64,000 nucleotides of DNA from Hyphomicrobiales bacterium (lineage in GTDB: Bacteria > Pseudomonadota > Alphaproteobacteria > Rhizobiales > Rhizobiaceae): the NCBI GenBank assembly GCA_900469965.1, contig UBZP01000025.1:138441-202440 (forward strand), in the 5' to 3' direction. The notes under the pieces were generated by a model. The model was not told where the DNA came from. It saw nothing but the letters and a program-made list of their open reading frames with translations, and made no database searches. Positions 8,824-17,455 of the stretch are shown here, piece by piece. The first letter of the stretch is position 1. The number at the start of each line of letters is the position of its first letter. The position numbers were made by a program, and so were the translations under genes.

Positions 8824-9440
8824 GCGCCTTCCAACTCCCCGAGATAGCGACAGATCGCGTCCGTCAAGAGGGCGCAACTGCAGGCGCCCGGATCCATGTG
8901 CCCGATCGAACGGTTGCCGAGAAAGGCCGCCCGCCCGCGGCCGGCCTTCATCGCCACGGTGCGCTCGGCAGCGGCCAGCGCCTCGCTCGCAATGCCGTCG
9001 AGCGTGGAGTGCATCGAAACCTCCGCCTGCACGGGGTAGAGCACGTCCAGCAACGTCTTTTCGCCGGCCACCGAACGGCCGCGGCGGGCCACGGCATCGA
9101 CGGCCCGCGACAGGGCCGGGGAAAAGCTGTGCCCCACGCCGAACTCGTCAGTGGCCAGGCCACGGCCGAGCTCCATCAGCAGGGTCCCGTAGAGCGGTCC
9201 CGAAGCGCCGCCGACCGACATCACCAGCGTCATGCCGATCCGCTCCAGCGCCTGCGGCAGCGGGAGGTCCGCCAGCATGTCCCGCTCGGCGAACACTGCA
9301 TCGCAGCCACGACGCATGTTGGTGCCGTGGTCGCCGTCGCCGATCTCCTCGTCCAGCAGGCAAAGGCGGTCGGCATTGAGCGCGATCGCCGCACGGCAGG
9401 CCTCGATCAGGCCCGGCAGGAAGGACTGGCCGGCTTCCAC
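8820..9440 (-). CDS. dhaL: Dihydroxyacetone kinase ADP-binding subunit DhaL
   Basis: 206 residues, typical of DhaL. The Mg-ADP-binding aspartates are in place: Asp30, Asp35 and Asp37 in LDEEIGDGDHGTN, with the same spacing as E. coli DhaL. SVGGASGPLYGT is near residue 75. Translation starts at a GTG (9440) preceded by AAGGGAGC. It lies 13 bases after the fused kinase and overlaps dhaM by four bases. In PTS kinases DhaL keeps a tightly bound ADP that is recharged by DhaM. Confidence 0.92.
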   Translation of the reverse strand: MEAGQSFLPGLIEACRAAIALNADRLCLLDEEIGDGDHGTNMRRGCDAVFAERDMLADLPLPQALERIGMTLVMSVGGASGPLYGTLLMELGRGLATDEFGVGHSFSPALSRAVDAVARRGRSVAGEKTLLDVLYPVQAEVSMHSTLDGIASEALAAAERTVAMKAGRGRAAFLGNRSIGHMDPGACSCALLTDAICRYLGELEGA

Positions 9441-9453
9441 GTTCCCGCTCCCT

Positions 9454-11130
9454 TCATCCCCCGGTTCGACCGAGCGTCACTGCGGCGACCTCGAAGACGG
9501 CCGCTGCCGCTTCCGCCCCGGGATCCGGAACACCCTCGAGGTCGCGGGCGCCGAGATAGGACGAGCGGCCGGCCTTGGCCCGCGTCATCCCGCCCGTCGC
9601 GGCCGCCCCCGCGCGGGCCGCCCTCGCCGCCGCGGCGATGCCATCAGTCGCAAGCGCCTTCAGGGCCGGGTCGAGCGCATCGACCATGGTCCGGTCGCCG
9701 GGCGCGGCGCCGCCATAGAAGGTCATCCGCTCCAGACCGGCCACCAGCGCCGCCGGCAGGTCGCCACCCGCCGCGGACTTGCGGGCGGCGGCGGTAAAGA
9801 AGATCGACAGCAGCACGCCGCTGGAGCCGCCCATGCTGGTTCCCAGCGCCTCGCCGATCGCTGCCATGGTCGCTGCCGGATCGGCGAGCGGGAGCTTCGC
9901 TTTCAGCGCCAGCACGCTTTGCGCGCCGGTCGCCACCGTCGAGCCGGTGTCGCCGTCGCCGGTGCGCGCGTCCAGCCGGTTCAGGTCGGCTTCCATCGCC
10001 ACGAGCCGATCGCAGACGGCCTCAATCAGGGCGCCGGCAAGGGCCGCGTCGACCTCCACCGTCGCGGCCGCCGTTGCGGTGGTGCCGGCGGCCGCCGGCT
10101 TCGGCGCGGGGATGACGGCGAGCGGGTGCCGTTCGACGGGGGCGACCCAGGCGCGCGGGGCAACCGCCGAGGCGAGCGCTTCGGCCCGTCTCGCGTCGAG
10201 CCGCAACAGCGACAGCGAGAAGCCGTTCATGTTCAGCGCCGTCATCAGCGGCGCCGGGCCGAGGACGAGCCTGACCCTTTCAGCCAGCGGGGAGGAGAGC
10301 ACGGCGCGCGCAATCAGCCCCATCTCGAGCGGCGGCACGGCGCCGAGATTGTTGATCAGCAGCGCATATTCGCCACCGGACTGCAGCCTCGTCGAGAGGC
10401 GCTCGGCCATGGTGGCGACGATCCCGGCGGCTTCCTGCAGGGCGATGCGTTCGACGCCGGGCTCGCCATGGATGCCGAGGCCGAGCTCGCCCTCGTCGGG
10501 TCCCAACCGGTCCTCATGCACCTGACCGGGAATGGAGCAGGTGGAGAGCGACATGCCGAGCGAGACGATGTCGGCGGCGGCCGCGCGCGTCGCCGCGGCG
10601 ATCGCCGCGAGATCATCGCCGGCCTCGGCCATGTGACCGGCGATCTTGTGGATGAACAGCGTGCCAGCGACGCCGCGCGGCTGCGGCAGGTCGGGAAGGG
10701 CGATGTCGTCGGCGACGATCACCATTTCCACCCGGAAGCCCTCGGCGCGCGCCTTCTCCGCCGCGAGGCCGAAATTCAGCCGGTCGCCGGTGTAATTCTT
10801 GACCACCAGCAGGCAGCCGGGCGCGCCGGTGACCGCGCGGATCGCCGTCAGCACCGCATCGACGCTCGGCGAGGCGAAGATTTCGCCGGAGACGGCCGCC
10901 GTCAGCATGCCCTTGCCGACGAAGCCGGCATGGGAGGGTTCATGGCCGGCGCCGCCGCCGGAGATGACGGCCACCTTCGACCTGTCCCAGTCGGCGCGGA
11001 CGATCACCTTGATCGCCGGATAGGTGTCGAGGCGCGCCAGCTGCCCTTCCGGGGTCGAAAGAAGCAGGCCGTCGAGCGCCTCGGTGACGATGTCTTCCCT
11101 GCGGTTGAAGAAATGCTTCATCCTGACCAT
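9454..11130 (-). CDS. ATP-dependent dihydroxyacetone (or ketotetrose) kinase, fused K and L domains
   Basis: 558 residues, matching the single-chain ATP-dependent kinases of the Citrobacter type (about 550). The K domain carries GGGAGHEP at residues 58-65 and the substrate-binding GIHGEP (His221). An Ala/Pro-rich linker near 345 leads to an L domain with ARTGDGDTGST and MGGSSGV. It should transfer phosphate directly from ATP. Homologues act on dihydroxyacetone, but some members phosphorylate erythrulose, so the substrate is not certain. It is encoded between the ABC importer and the separate PTS-type subunits, so two distinct kinases share one operon. A second possible start (11121) lies three codons in. 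Confidence 0.9.
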   Translation of the reverse strand: MVRMKHFFNRREDIVTEALDGLLLSTPEGQLARLDTYPAIKVIVRADWDRSKVAVISGGGAGHEPSHAGFVGKGMLTAAVSGEIFASPSVDAVLTAIRAVTGAPGCLLVVKNYTGDRLNFGLAAEKARAEGFRVEMVIVADDIALPDLPQPRGVAGTLFIHKIAGHMAEAGDDLAAIAAATRAAAADIVSLGMSLSTCSIPGQVHEDRLGPDEGELGLGIHGEPGVERIALQEAAGIVATMAERLSTRLQSGGEYALLINNLGAVPPLEMGLIARAVLSSPLAERVRLVLGPAPLMTALNMNGFSLSLLRLDARRAEALASAVAPRAWVAPVERHPLAVIPAPKPAAAGTTATAAATVEVDAALAGALIEAVCDRLVAMEADLNRLDARTGDGDTGSTVATGAQSVLALKAKLPLADPAATMAAIGEALGTSMGGSSGVLLSIFFTAAARKSAAGGDLPAALVAGLERMTFYGGAAPGDRTMVDALDPALKALATDGIAAAARAARAGAAATGGMTRAKAGRSSYLGARDLEGVPDPGAEAAAAVFEVAAVTLGRTGG

Positions 11131-11221
11131 CCCGTCCTGTCGTTCGTGGCACGGGCCGGAGCGTCGGACCGTGCCGAAAGTTCGCGTTCATTCGCCGTGC
11201 CGCGACCTGCGGCCCGCCCGC

Positions 11222-12229
11222 TTACGTCAGGCGCTGCCCGCCGGCGTCGAAATAGAGCGGATTGCGCAGCCGCAAATCAACCCTGTCGCCACGGCCGAGC
11301 GCAAGATAGGGATCGGCGAGCGTCACCAGCTTGTGCTGGCCGACCTTGATGTGGAGGTGGTTCTGGTCGCCCAGGTGCTCGATCCAGTCGATCTCGGCAT
11401 TGCCGCGCTCGGAGGCGATGATCTCCAGATGCTCGGTGCGGGCACCGATCGTCTTCGTGCCCGGCGGCGCGCCGCCGCCCGGCAACAGCCCCTCCGGAAT
11501 GAGGTTGATGTGCGGTTGGCCGAGGCGGGCGGCGACATGGAGATTGGCCGGATTGCTGTAGATCTCCCGGGGCGTGCCGACCTGCACCAGACGGCCTTCG
11601 GCCAGGATGCCGATCCGGTCGGCCATCGTCATCGCCTCGACCTGGTCGTGGGTGACGTAGAGCAGCGTCGAGCCGATCTCGTTCTGGATGCGCTTCAGCT
11701 CCAGCCGAAGCTCGGCCCTGAGCTTCGCATCGAGCGAGGAGAGCGGCTCGTCCATCAGGTAGATCGCGGGCTTGCGCACCAGCGCCCGGCCGATCGCCAC
11801 GCGCTGCATCTCGCCGCCGGAAAGCCGGGTCGAGCGGTTTTCCAGCTTGTGGTCGATGCGGACCATCCGCGCCACCTCGCGCACCCGCCGGTCGATTTCG
11901 TCGGCCGGCAGCCGGCGGGCGGGCGAGCGCAGCGGAAAGGCGAGGTTCTCGTAGACCGTCAGGTGCGGATAGAGCGAGTACTGCTGGAAGACGAAGGCGA
12001 CGTCGCGGCTTGCCGGCGCCTCGCCGACCACGTCCCTGCCGGCGATGGTGACGCGGCCGGAATCGGGTTTCTCCAGCCCCGCGATCAGCCGCAACATCGT
12101 CGTCTTGCCGGCACCGGTCGGGCCGAGCAGGACGACGAACTCGCCGTCGCGAACGGTCAGGCTGACATTGCTGACGGCCCGTGTTTCGCCGAAGGCCTTG
12201 CTGATGCCGGCAAGCGTGACTTCAGCCAT
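11222..12229 (-). CDS. CUT1-family sugar/polyol ABC transporter ATPase, canonical subunit
   Basis: 335 residues. Walker A GPTGAGKT is at 36-43, the Q-loop FVFQQ near 80, a canonical LSGGE signature at 136-140, Walker B LMDEP near 158-162, the VTHDQ switch near 190, and a C-terminal OB-like regulatory part as in UgpC/MalK proteins. ATG 12229 overlaps the end of the preceding ATPase gene by eight bases; the long upstream extension of the frame is a shadow. It pairs with the other ATPase (12222-13319), whose signature is altered, presumably forming a heterodimer under the two permeases. Confidence 0.93.
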   Translation of the reverse strand: MAEVTLAGISKAFGETRAVSNVSLTVRDGEFVVLLGPTGAGKTTMLRLIAGLEKPDSGRVTIAGRDVVGEAPASRDVAFVFQQYSLYPHLTVYENLAFPLRSPARRLPADEIDRRVREVARMVRIDHKLENRSTRLSGGEMQRVAIGRALVRKPAIYLMDEPLSSLDAKLRAELRLELKRIQNEIGSTLLYVTHDQVEAMTMADRIGILAEGRLVQVGTPREIYSNPANLHVAARLGQPHINLIPEGLLPGGGAPPGTKTIGARTEHLEIIASERGNAEIDWIEHLGDQNHLHIKVGQHKLVTLADPYLALGRGDRVDLRLRNPLYFDAGGQRLT

Positions 12230-13319
12230 GACGGACCTCCGCATAGAGGGACGAGGGAACGGCCTTGCCCGAGGCGCAATCGAACAGCGACAGTTTCTCG
12301 CTGTCGAGTTCGAGGCCGACCGTCTCGCCGATGGAAAAACCCCGGTTCGCGGGAACGCGCGCCTTGACCATGCCCTGTGCGGTCTCGACCGAGACGATCT
12401 GGTTCGTGCCCAGGTACTCGCTGCCATAGACCGCCCCGCGCAGCGGCGCGCCATCGCTGAAACGCACATGCTCGGGACGGACGCCAAGGGCGAGTTCGCC
12501 GGGCTCGCGGGCGGCATGCACCTGCGGCACGCGGATCGCCACCTCCCCGACCGTCACGCTGGTGGCGCCATTTTCCAGGCCGGAACGGAAGCGCAGGAAA
12601 TTCATCGGCGGCGAGCCGATGAAATCGGCGACATACATCGAGGCCGGGCGGTTGTAGATCTCCTGCGGCGTGCCGTACTGCTCGATGATGCCGTGGTTCA
12701 TCACGGCGATCTTGTCGGCCATCGCCATCGCCTCGTGCTGGTCGTGGGTCACGTAGACGGTGGTGGCGTGGATGCGGTTGTGCAGTTCGCGCAGCTCGTG
12801 GACCATCACTTCGCGGAACTCCGCGTCCAGCGTGCCGAGCGGCTCGTCCATCAGGAAGCACTTCGGCCGGCGCACGATGGCGCGACCGAGCGCCACGCGC
12901 TGGCGGTCGCCCCCGGCGAGACCGGAGACGGAGCGATCGAGGATATGGCCGATCTGCAGGAGCCGCGCGGTTTCTTCCACCCGCTTCCTGATCTCCGCCT
13001 TCGGCACGCCCTGCGACAGAAGGGGGAAGCCGATGTTCCGGCGCACGTTCATGTGCGGATAGAGCGCGAAAAGCTGGAAGACGAAGGCGATGTCGCGGGC
13101 GCTCGCCCGGTTGAAGGTGACGTCCTCGCCGTCGAGCAGGATCCGGCCGCTCGTCGGCAGTTCCAGTCCTGCAATCATGCGCAGCGTCGTCGTCTTGCCG
13201 CATCCGGATGGTCCGAGCAGCGCCAGGAACTCGCCGTCCTGCACGGTGAAGGTGGAATCTTCCACCGCGGCGAAATCGCCGAACTGCTTGCGCAGGTTCT
13301 CAACCCTGATCTCCGCCAT
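12222..13319 (-). CDS. CUT1-family ABC transporter ATPase with altered signature motif
   Basis: 365 residues. Walker A GPSGCGKT is at 36-43, the Q-loop FVFQL near 80, Walker B LMDEP near 157-161, VTHDQ present. The signature motif reads LAGGD (134-138) instead of LSGGQ/E, and the D-loop region reads LGTLDAEFR instead of LSNLDAKLR. A MalK-like regulatory domain follows. The transporter thus has two different ATPases, as in the rhizobial GlpS/GlpT glycerol importer. If they form a heterodimer, one composite ATP site would be degenerate. It starts three bases after the small membrane protein gene. Confidence 0.93.
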   Translation of the reverse strand: MAEIRVENLRKQFGDFAAVEDSTFTVQDGEFLALLGPSGCGKTTTLRMIAGLELPTSGRILLDGEDVTFNRASARDIAFVFQLFALYPHMNVRRNIGFPLLSQGVPKAEIRKRVEETARLLQIGHILDRSVSGLAGGDRQRVALGRAIVRRPKCFLMDEPLGTLDAEFREVMVHELRELHNRIHATTVYVTHDQHEAMAMADKIAVMNHGIIEQYGTPQEIYNRPASMYVADFIGSPPMNFLRFRSGLENGATSVTVGEVAIRVPQVHAAREPGELALGVRPEHVRFSDGAPLRGAVYGSEYLGTNQIVSVETAQGMVKARVPANRGFSIGETVGLELDSEKLSLFDCASGKAVPSSLYAEVRHG

Positions 13320-13321
13320 GG

Positions 13322-13528
13322 CTACTCCGGAAACTTCGAGACGACGATGAACATGAGGGTGCCGGCGAGCAGCGTCACCAGCGACCAGGTGTAGAGCACC
13401 AGCGCGAACGGCTGGAACAGCATCAGGAAGCCCAGCGCGATCAGGGCGGTGGCGATGTTCTCCATCGGGCCGCGACGGAGAAAGAACGGACGCTTCTTCT
13501 TTGCGACTGATGTCGTTTCTATCGTCAT
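13322..13528 (-). CDS. Small two-helix membrane protein inside the ABC operon
   Basis: 68 residues: a basic cytosolic N-terminus (VAKKKRPFFLRRG) followed by two hydrophobic segments, about residues 24-42 and 44-64. The start ATG overlaps the permease stop as ATGA, and the stop lies two bases before the next gene, so it is a genuine, coupled member of the operon. Small membrane proteins in this position are found in other rhizobial polyol importers. It may assist assembly or tune the permease, but nothing in the sequence proves this. Confidence 0.8.
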   Translation of the reverse strand: MTIETTSVAKKKRPFFLRRGPMENIATALIALGFLMLFQPFALVLYTWSLVTLLAGTLMFIVVSKFPE

Positions 13529-14478
13529 TTGCGCACCGCTCCGAAGGTGATGCCGCGCAGAAGCTGTTTGCGCAGCAGGATGGTGAAGACGAGGATCGGC
13601 ACGAGGAAGATCGTCGTGCCGGCGGCGACCGCGGGCCAGTCCATACCGCCCTCGCCGATGATGGTCGGGATGAAGGGCGGTGCGGTCTGGGCGGAGCCGG
13701 AGGTCAGGAGCACGGCAAAGGCATATTCGTTCCAGGCGAAGATCAGGCAGAAGATGGCGGTCGCCGCGATCCCCGTCGTCGCCTGCGGCAGCACGACCTT
13801 GCGGAAGGCCTGCAGGCGCGTGTAGCCGTCGATCATCGCCGCCTCCTCGTATTCGCGCGGGATCTCGTCGATGAAGCCCTTGAGCAGCCAGACGGCGAGC
13901 GAGACGTTGACCGCCGTATAGAGCAGGATCATGCCGAGGGCTGTGTCGGACAGGCCGAGTTCGCGGTACATCAGGTAGATCGGGATTGCGACGGCGATCG
14001 GCGGCATCATCCGCGTCGACAGGATGAAGAACAGCAGATCGTCGGCGAGCGGTACCCGGAAGCGCGAGAAGCCGTAGGCGGCGAGCGTGCCGAGGAAGAC
14101 GGCGAGGAAGGTCGAGCCGAAGGCGATCACCATGGAATTGGTGAAGCGCGGCCAGTAGTTGGAGGGGCCGGCGATCACCATGTTGCGGCTGCGGGTGATC
14201 TCGTCGCAGGTCGACTGCGGCGGCCCGAGCGACTGGATGTATTCCGGCGTCTGGCGGGTGCGGGTGGTGAAGAGGTTGCAGTAGCCTTCCAGCGTCGGCG
14301 TGAAGACGAGCTTCGGCGGATAGCTGATCGAATCCGGCGGCGACTTGAAGCTGGTCATGAAGATCCAGGCCAGCGGCACCATGGTGATGATCGCGTAGAG
14401 GACGACGATAATGCCGGCGATGCGCTTTGTCGCAGCGCTCGGCTCGACTACGGAATGGGCGGAGGTGGCGTTGCTCAT
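13525..14478 (-). CDS. CUT1 ABC transporter permease, second subunit (MalG-like)
   Basis: 317 residues with six predicted membrane segments. The family EAA loop is present as EYEEAAMIDGYTRLQAFRKVVLP (about residues 215-237), the contact site for the ATPases. ATG 14478 overlaps the end of the first permease gene as ATGA. Between the first and second membrane segments there is a long periplasmic loop (about 70 residues) containing two cysteines and several Arg, larger than in MalG-type permeases. It is part of the importer encoded at 11222-16850. Confidence 0.93.
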   Translation of the reverse strand: MSNATSAHSVVEPSAATKRIAGIIVVLYAIITMVPLAWIFMTSFKSPPDSISYPPKLVFTPTLEGYCNLFTTRTRQTPEYIQSLGPPQSTCDEITRSRNMVIAGPSNYWPRFTNSMVIAFGSTFLAVFLGTLAAYGFSRFRVPLADDLLFFILSTRMMPPIAVAIPIYLMYRELGLSDTALGMILLYTAVNVSLAVWLLKGFIDEIPREYEEAAMIDGYTRLQAFRKVVLPQATTGIAATAIFCLIFAWNEYAFAVLLTSGSAQTAPPFIPTIIGEGGMDWPAVAAGTTIFLVPILVFTILLRKQLLRGITFGAVRK

Positions 14479-15443
14479 CTCTGCTTCACCCTGTTCAGTG
14501 CATTGACGTAGATGTTGGCGAGCCCGAAGACGGCCACGAAGAGGATGATGGCGAAGGCCGACGCCCGCCCCGTCCGCCAGCTCTCGAAGGCCTCGCGCTT
14601 CAGCGTGATCGAGGCGACCTCGGTGGTGGAGCCAGGCCCACCACCGGTGAGCAGCATCACCATGTCGAACATCTTGAAATTCTCGATGCCGCGGAAGAGC
14701 ACCGCCAGCATGATGAAGGGCAGCGCCATCGGAATGGTGATCGACCAGAACTGGCGCCAGGCGGAGGCGCGATCGACCTCGGCGGCCTCGTAGATGTAGT
14801 CGGGAATGGAGCGAAGGCCGGCGAGGCAGATCAGCATCACATAGGGCGTCCACATCCAGGTATCGACGATAATGATCGACCAGGGCGCCAGCGACACCGA
14901 GCCGAGCATCTCGAAGGAGGACGGCGGCACGCCGGTGATATAGGAGACGATGTAGTTGAAGAGACCGATCTGCGGCTGGTAGAGGAACCGCCAGAAGTTG
15001 CCGACGACTGCCGGCGACAGCATCATCGGGATCAGGATGACGGTCGTCCAGAAGGCATGGCCGCGGAACTTGCGGTCGATCAGGTAGGCGAGCGAGAAGC
15101 CGATCAGCGTCTGCAACAGGATCGTCCAGAAGACGAAATGCGCCGTCGTCTGCATCGCGATCCAGATGTCGCTGTCGGTCAGCACCCGCTGGTAGTTCTG
15201 CAGCCCGACCGTCTCCAGGACCGCATTCGGCCGGTTCGCCCGGTAATTGGTGAAGGACAGCCGCACGGCCCAGATCAGCGGGAAGATGTTGATGGCGAGC
15301 AACAGCGCGATCGTCGGGGTGATGAAGAGCCAGGCGATGGCGCGGTCGGACAGGCCGCCGATGCGCCGGACGAGCGAAACCGGCGTCGATGCCGCGGCCC
15401 GTTCCGGCTCCTTTTCCAGTATGGTCGTATCGGAATTGATCAC
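14475..15443 (-). CDS. CUT1 ABC transporter permease, first subunit (MalF/UgpA-like)
   Basis: 322 residues and six predicted membrane segments after a cytoplasmic tail of about 35 residues. The EAA loop reads YEAAEVDRASAWRQFWSITIP. Translation begins at GTG 15443 with AAGG about nine bases upstream; no better ATG is seen. It follows the binding-protein gene after 81 bases and is coupled to the second permease by ATGA. Confidence 0.92.
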   Translation of the reverse strand: MINSDTTILEKEPERAAASTPVSLVRRIGGLSDRAIAWLFITPTIALLLAINIFPLIWAVRLSFTNYRANRPNAVLETVGLQNYQRVLTDSDIWIAMQTTAHFVFWTILLQTLIGFSLAYLIDRKFRGHAFWTTVILIPMMLSPAVVGNFWRFLYQPQIGLFNYIVSYITGVPPSSFEMLGSVSLAPWSIIIVDTWMWTPYVMLICLAGLRSIPDYIYEAAEVDRASAWRQFWSITIPMALPFIMLAVLFRGIENFKMFDMVMLLTGGGPGSTTEVASITLKREAFESWRTGRASAFAIILFVAVFGLANIYVNALNRVKQR

Positions 15444-15524
15444 GGACTTTACCTTGAGGCTTTGAGGAGCGTCGCTAGCGGCGGGGCCGCCCGGACAGGC
15501 GCCGGACGACCCACCGGGAGGAAA

Positions 15525-16850
15525 TCAGAGCTTCCCTTCGTCCTCGAAGATCTCGGTCCAGTCCTTGACCAGGCCGTCGAGCGCCTCCTTGGCGGTGCCC
15601 TGGTCGGCCACGACATAGTCATGGAACCGCTTCTGCGCCGCCTGCAGCAGGATGGCGTAGGAGGGCTCCTGCCAAAAGTCCTGCACCTGGTTCATGGCAA
15701 CGAGGAAGTCGGCCGCAAAGGGCTGGCTGTCCTTGAAGGAGGGATCGTTCAGCACGGCGTTGTGCACCGCATAGCCGCCGAGCTGCCACCACTTCTTCTG
15801 CACCTCCGGCTGGGCGAACCATTTGATGTAGGCGAGCGCACCGTCCATGTTGTCGGTGTTGGCTACGACCGAGATGCCCTGGCCGCCGAGGGTCGAGGCA
15901 GCCGTCGCCTCCTTCGGATTGACGAAGAAGCCGATCCGGTCACCGCCGACGTTCTCGTCCTTGGCAAGGCCGGGGAAGAAGGCGAACCAGTTCATCGCCA
16001 TCGCCGCCTGGCCCGATTTGAACGCGTCCAGCGTCTCGCCCATGTAGGCGTCAGTGTAGCCCGGAGGCGTGCAGCACTTGTAGAGTTCCTTGTAGGCCTC
16101 CAGTCCCTTGACCGCACCTTCCGAGTTCACCGCACCGTCCATGTCATACTTGCCGGGGGTATTCTCGTATTTGAAGCCATAGGGATAGAGCGCCTGCGTC
16201 GCCCCCATGGTGATGCCTTCCGAGGCGCGCTCGGTGAAGATCGCCGCACCATAGACCTTCTTGCCGTCGATCTCCTTGCCGTTGAAGAACTTGGCCGTCT
16301 CCAGCAGCTCGTCCCAGGTGGTCGGCGGCGCCAGGTCGCGGCCGGTGGCGGCCTTGAACTCGGCCTGGATCTCCGGCTTGTTGAACCAGTCCTTGCGATA
16401 GAACCAGGCGTTGGCATCGCCCATGGCCGGCAGCGCCCAGTAGTTCGGCGTGCCCTTCGGCCAGGTCGAATAGGCGTTGACGGCGGCTTCGGCGAAGTCG
16501 CTCATCTTGATGCCTTCCTTGTCGAAGAAGTCGTTCAGCTTGACGTAGTAGCCGTTCTCCGCCGAGCCGCCGATCCACTGGCTGTCGCCGATCAGGAGAT
16601 CGCAGAGCTTGCCGCCCGAATTCAGCTCGTTGAGGATACGGTCGGCGAAGTTGGGCCAGGGCACGAACTCGAACTTCATCTGCGTGCCGCTCTGCGCGGT
16701 AAAGTCCTTGGACAGCTCGACCAGCGCGTTGGCCGGGTCCCAGGCGGCCCAGCAGAGCGTCAGTTCATCGGCCTGCGCCAGGCTCGGCAGCGCCGTCGAA
16801 AGGCCAAGCACCATCGTTGCCCCGAGAAGGGGCCTGCACATCGTTTTCAT
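15525..16850 (-). CDS. Extracellular solute-binding protein of the sugar/polyol ABC importer
   Basis: 441 residues with a Sec signal peptide (about 1-27, cleavage after LAQA). The mature protein is a family 1 (CUT1) periplasmic binding protein rich in aromatic residues: several Trp occur in LCWAAW, PWPNF and WFAFFPG, a feature of polyol and sugar binders. A GGGAGG ribosome site precedes ATG 16850. It is the first gene of the operon that runs to 5003. The ligand cannot be read from sequence; the linked kinases suggest dihydroxyacetone, a polyol oxidised to it, or a ketotetrose. A possible operator lies about 90-130 bases upstream. Confidence 0.93.
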   Translation of the reverse strand: MKTMCRPLLGATMVLGLSTALPSLAQADELTLCWAAWDPANALVELSKDFTAQSGTQMKFEFVPWPNFADRILNELNSGGKLCDLLIGDSQWIGGSAENGYYVKLNDFFDKEGIKMSDFAEAAVNAYSTWPKGTPNYWALPAMGDANAWFYRKDWFNKPEIQAEFKAATGRDLAPPTTWDELLETAKFFNGKEIDGKKVYGAAIFTERASEGITMGATQALYPYGFKYENTPGKYDMDGAVNSEGAVKGLEAYKELYKCCTPPGYTDAYMGETLDAFKSGQAAMAMNWFAFFPGLAKDENVGGDRIGFFVNPKEATAASTLGGQGISVVANTDNMDGALAYIKWFAQPEVQKKWWQLGGYAVHNAVLNDPSFKDSQPFAADFLVAMNQVQDFWQEPSYAILLQAAQKRFHDYVVADQGTAKEALDGLVKDWTEIFEDEGKL

Positions 16851-16938
16851 GAAATCCTCCCAGATTCGAAAGGAAGCCCCACGCCGCCCTTCGGAAAACT
16901 CCCTGCATCGTCATGCCCGGCACGGCCCTCACTCCGCC

Positions 16939-16980
16939 ATGTTGAGCAACATGTTTAGTGATACGCAATTCACTCAACAT
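16939..16980 (-). promoter_or_regulatory. Candidate operator upstream of the dihydroxyacetone/ABC operon
   Basis: ATGTTG-AG-CAACAT (16939-16952) is an inverted repeat with 6-bp arms, and a third CAACAT half-site lies at 16975-16980 (CTCAACAT, pairing with ATGTTGAG at 16939). AGTG/CACT arms frame the spacer. It lies 90-130 bases before the binding-protein start. No regulator gene is adjacent, so the cognate protein is unknown. The promoter elements themselves are not clear. Confidence 0.45.
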
Positions 16981-17455
16981 AGCAAGGGCGATTCGTCGCT
17001 GCATTGCAGCAGAAAGAGGCCGGAACTGCGGGAATGCGCGCCGGATATTTGAACACACTGATGTTCAGCGAGCCCTCGTCGGCGCATGAAAGCGAGCTCG
17101 CAATCCGGTACCACGCCGGCCGGCTCGGCCGATCCTGGATCATGCGCGGTGGAATGGTACGGGACGATGGAAGGCGGCCTGCAAGGCGTACTCGAGCGAG
17201 CCCGGGAACGGGCGCCACTCTCCCATTGTCACATGTCTAGGCGCGGAAGGGCAGTTCCAGGTAGGCAAAGGGAAGTGCACCCGTCCGGTGAACACCGCAG
17301 ACAGCCCGGAATTGACCTCCACCTAGCTTGATCAGAGTCTCAGTGGCTGCTGCAGATCTCTCGTACAGCATTCTTCGTGGTGCAGGGCAGAACGGAGTCA
17401 CGCACCAGCTGGTTTGAACCAGAATTCGCCTGGCAAAGCTGCAATGCCATTGCTG
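16981..17455. other. Intergenic stretch, no gene seen
   Basis: Short overlapping frames on both strands lack ribosome sites and protein-like composition. Beyond the operator at its left edge nothing is recognised. Composition becomes more AT-rich towards the right. Confidence 0.5.

Noticed and set aside
14427-16958. Long plus-strand frame opposite the permease and binding-protein genes
   Set aside because: Crosses several real genes on the other strand and shows no protein-like motifs.
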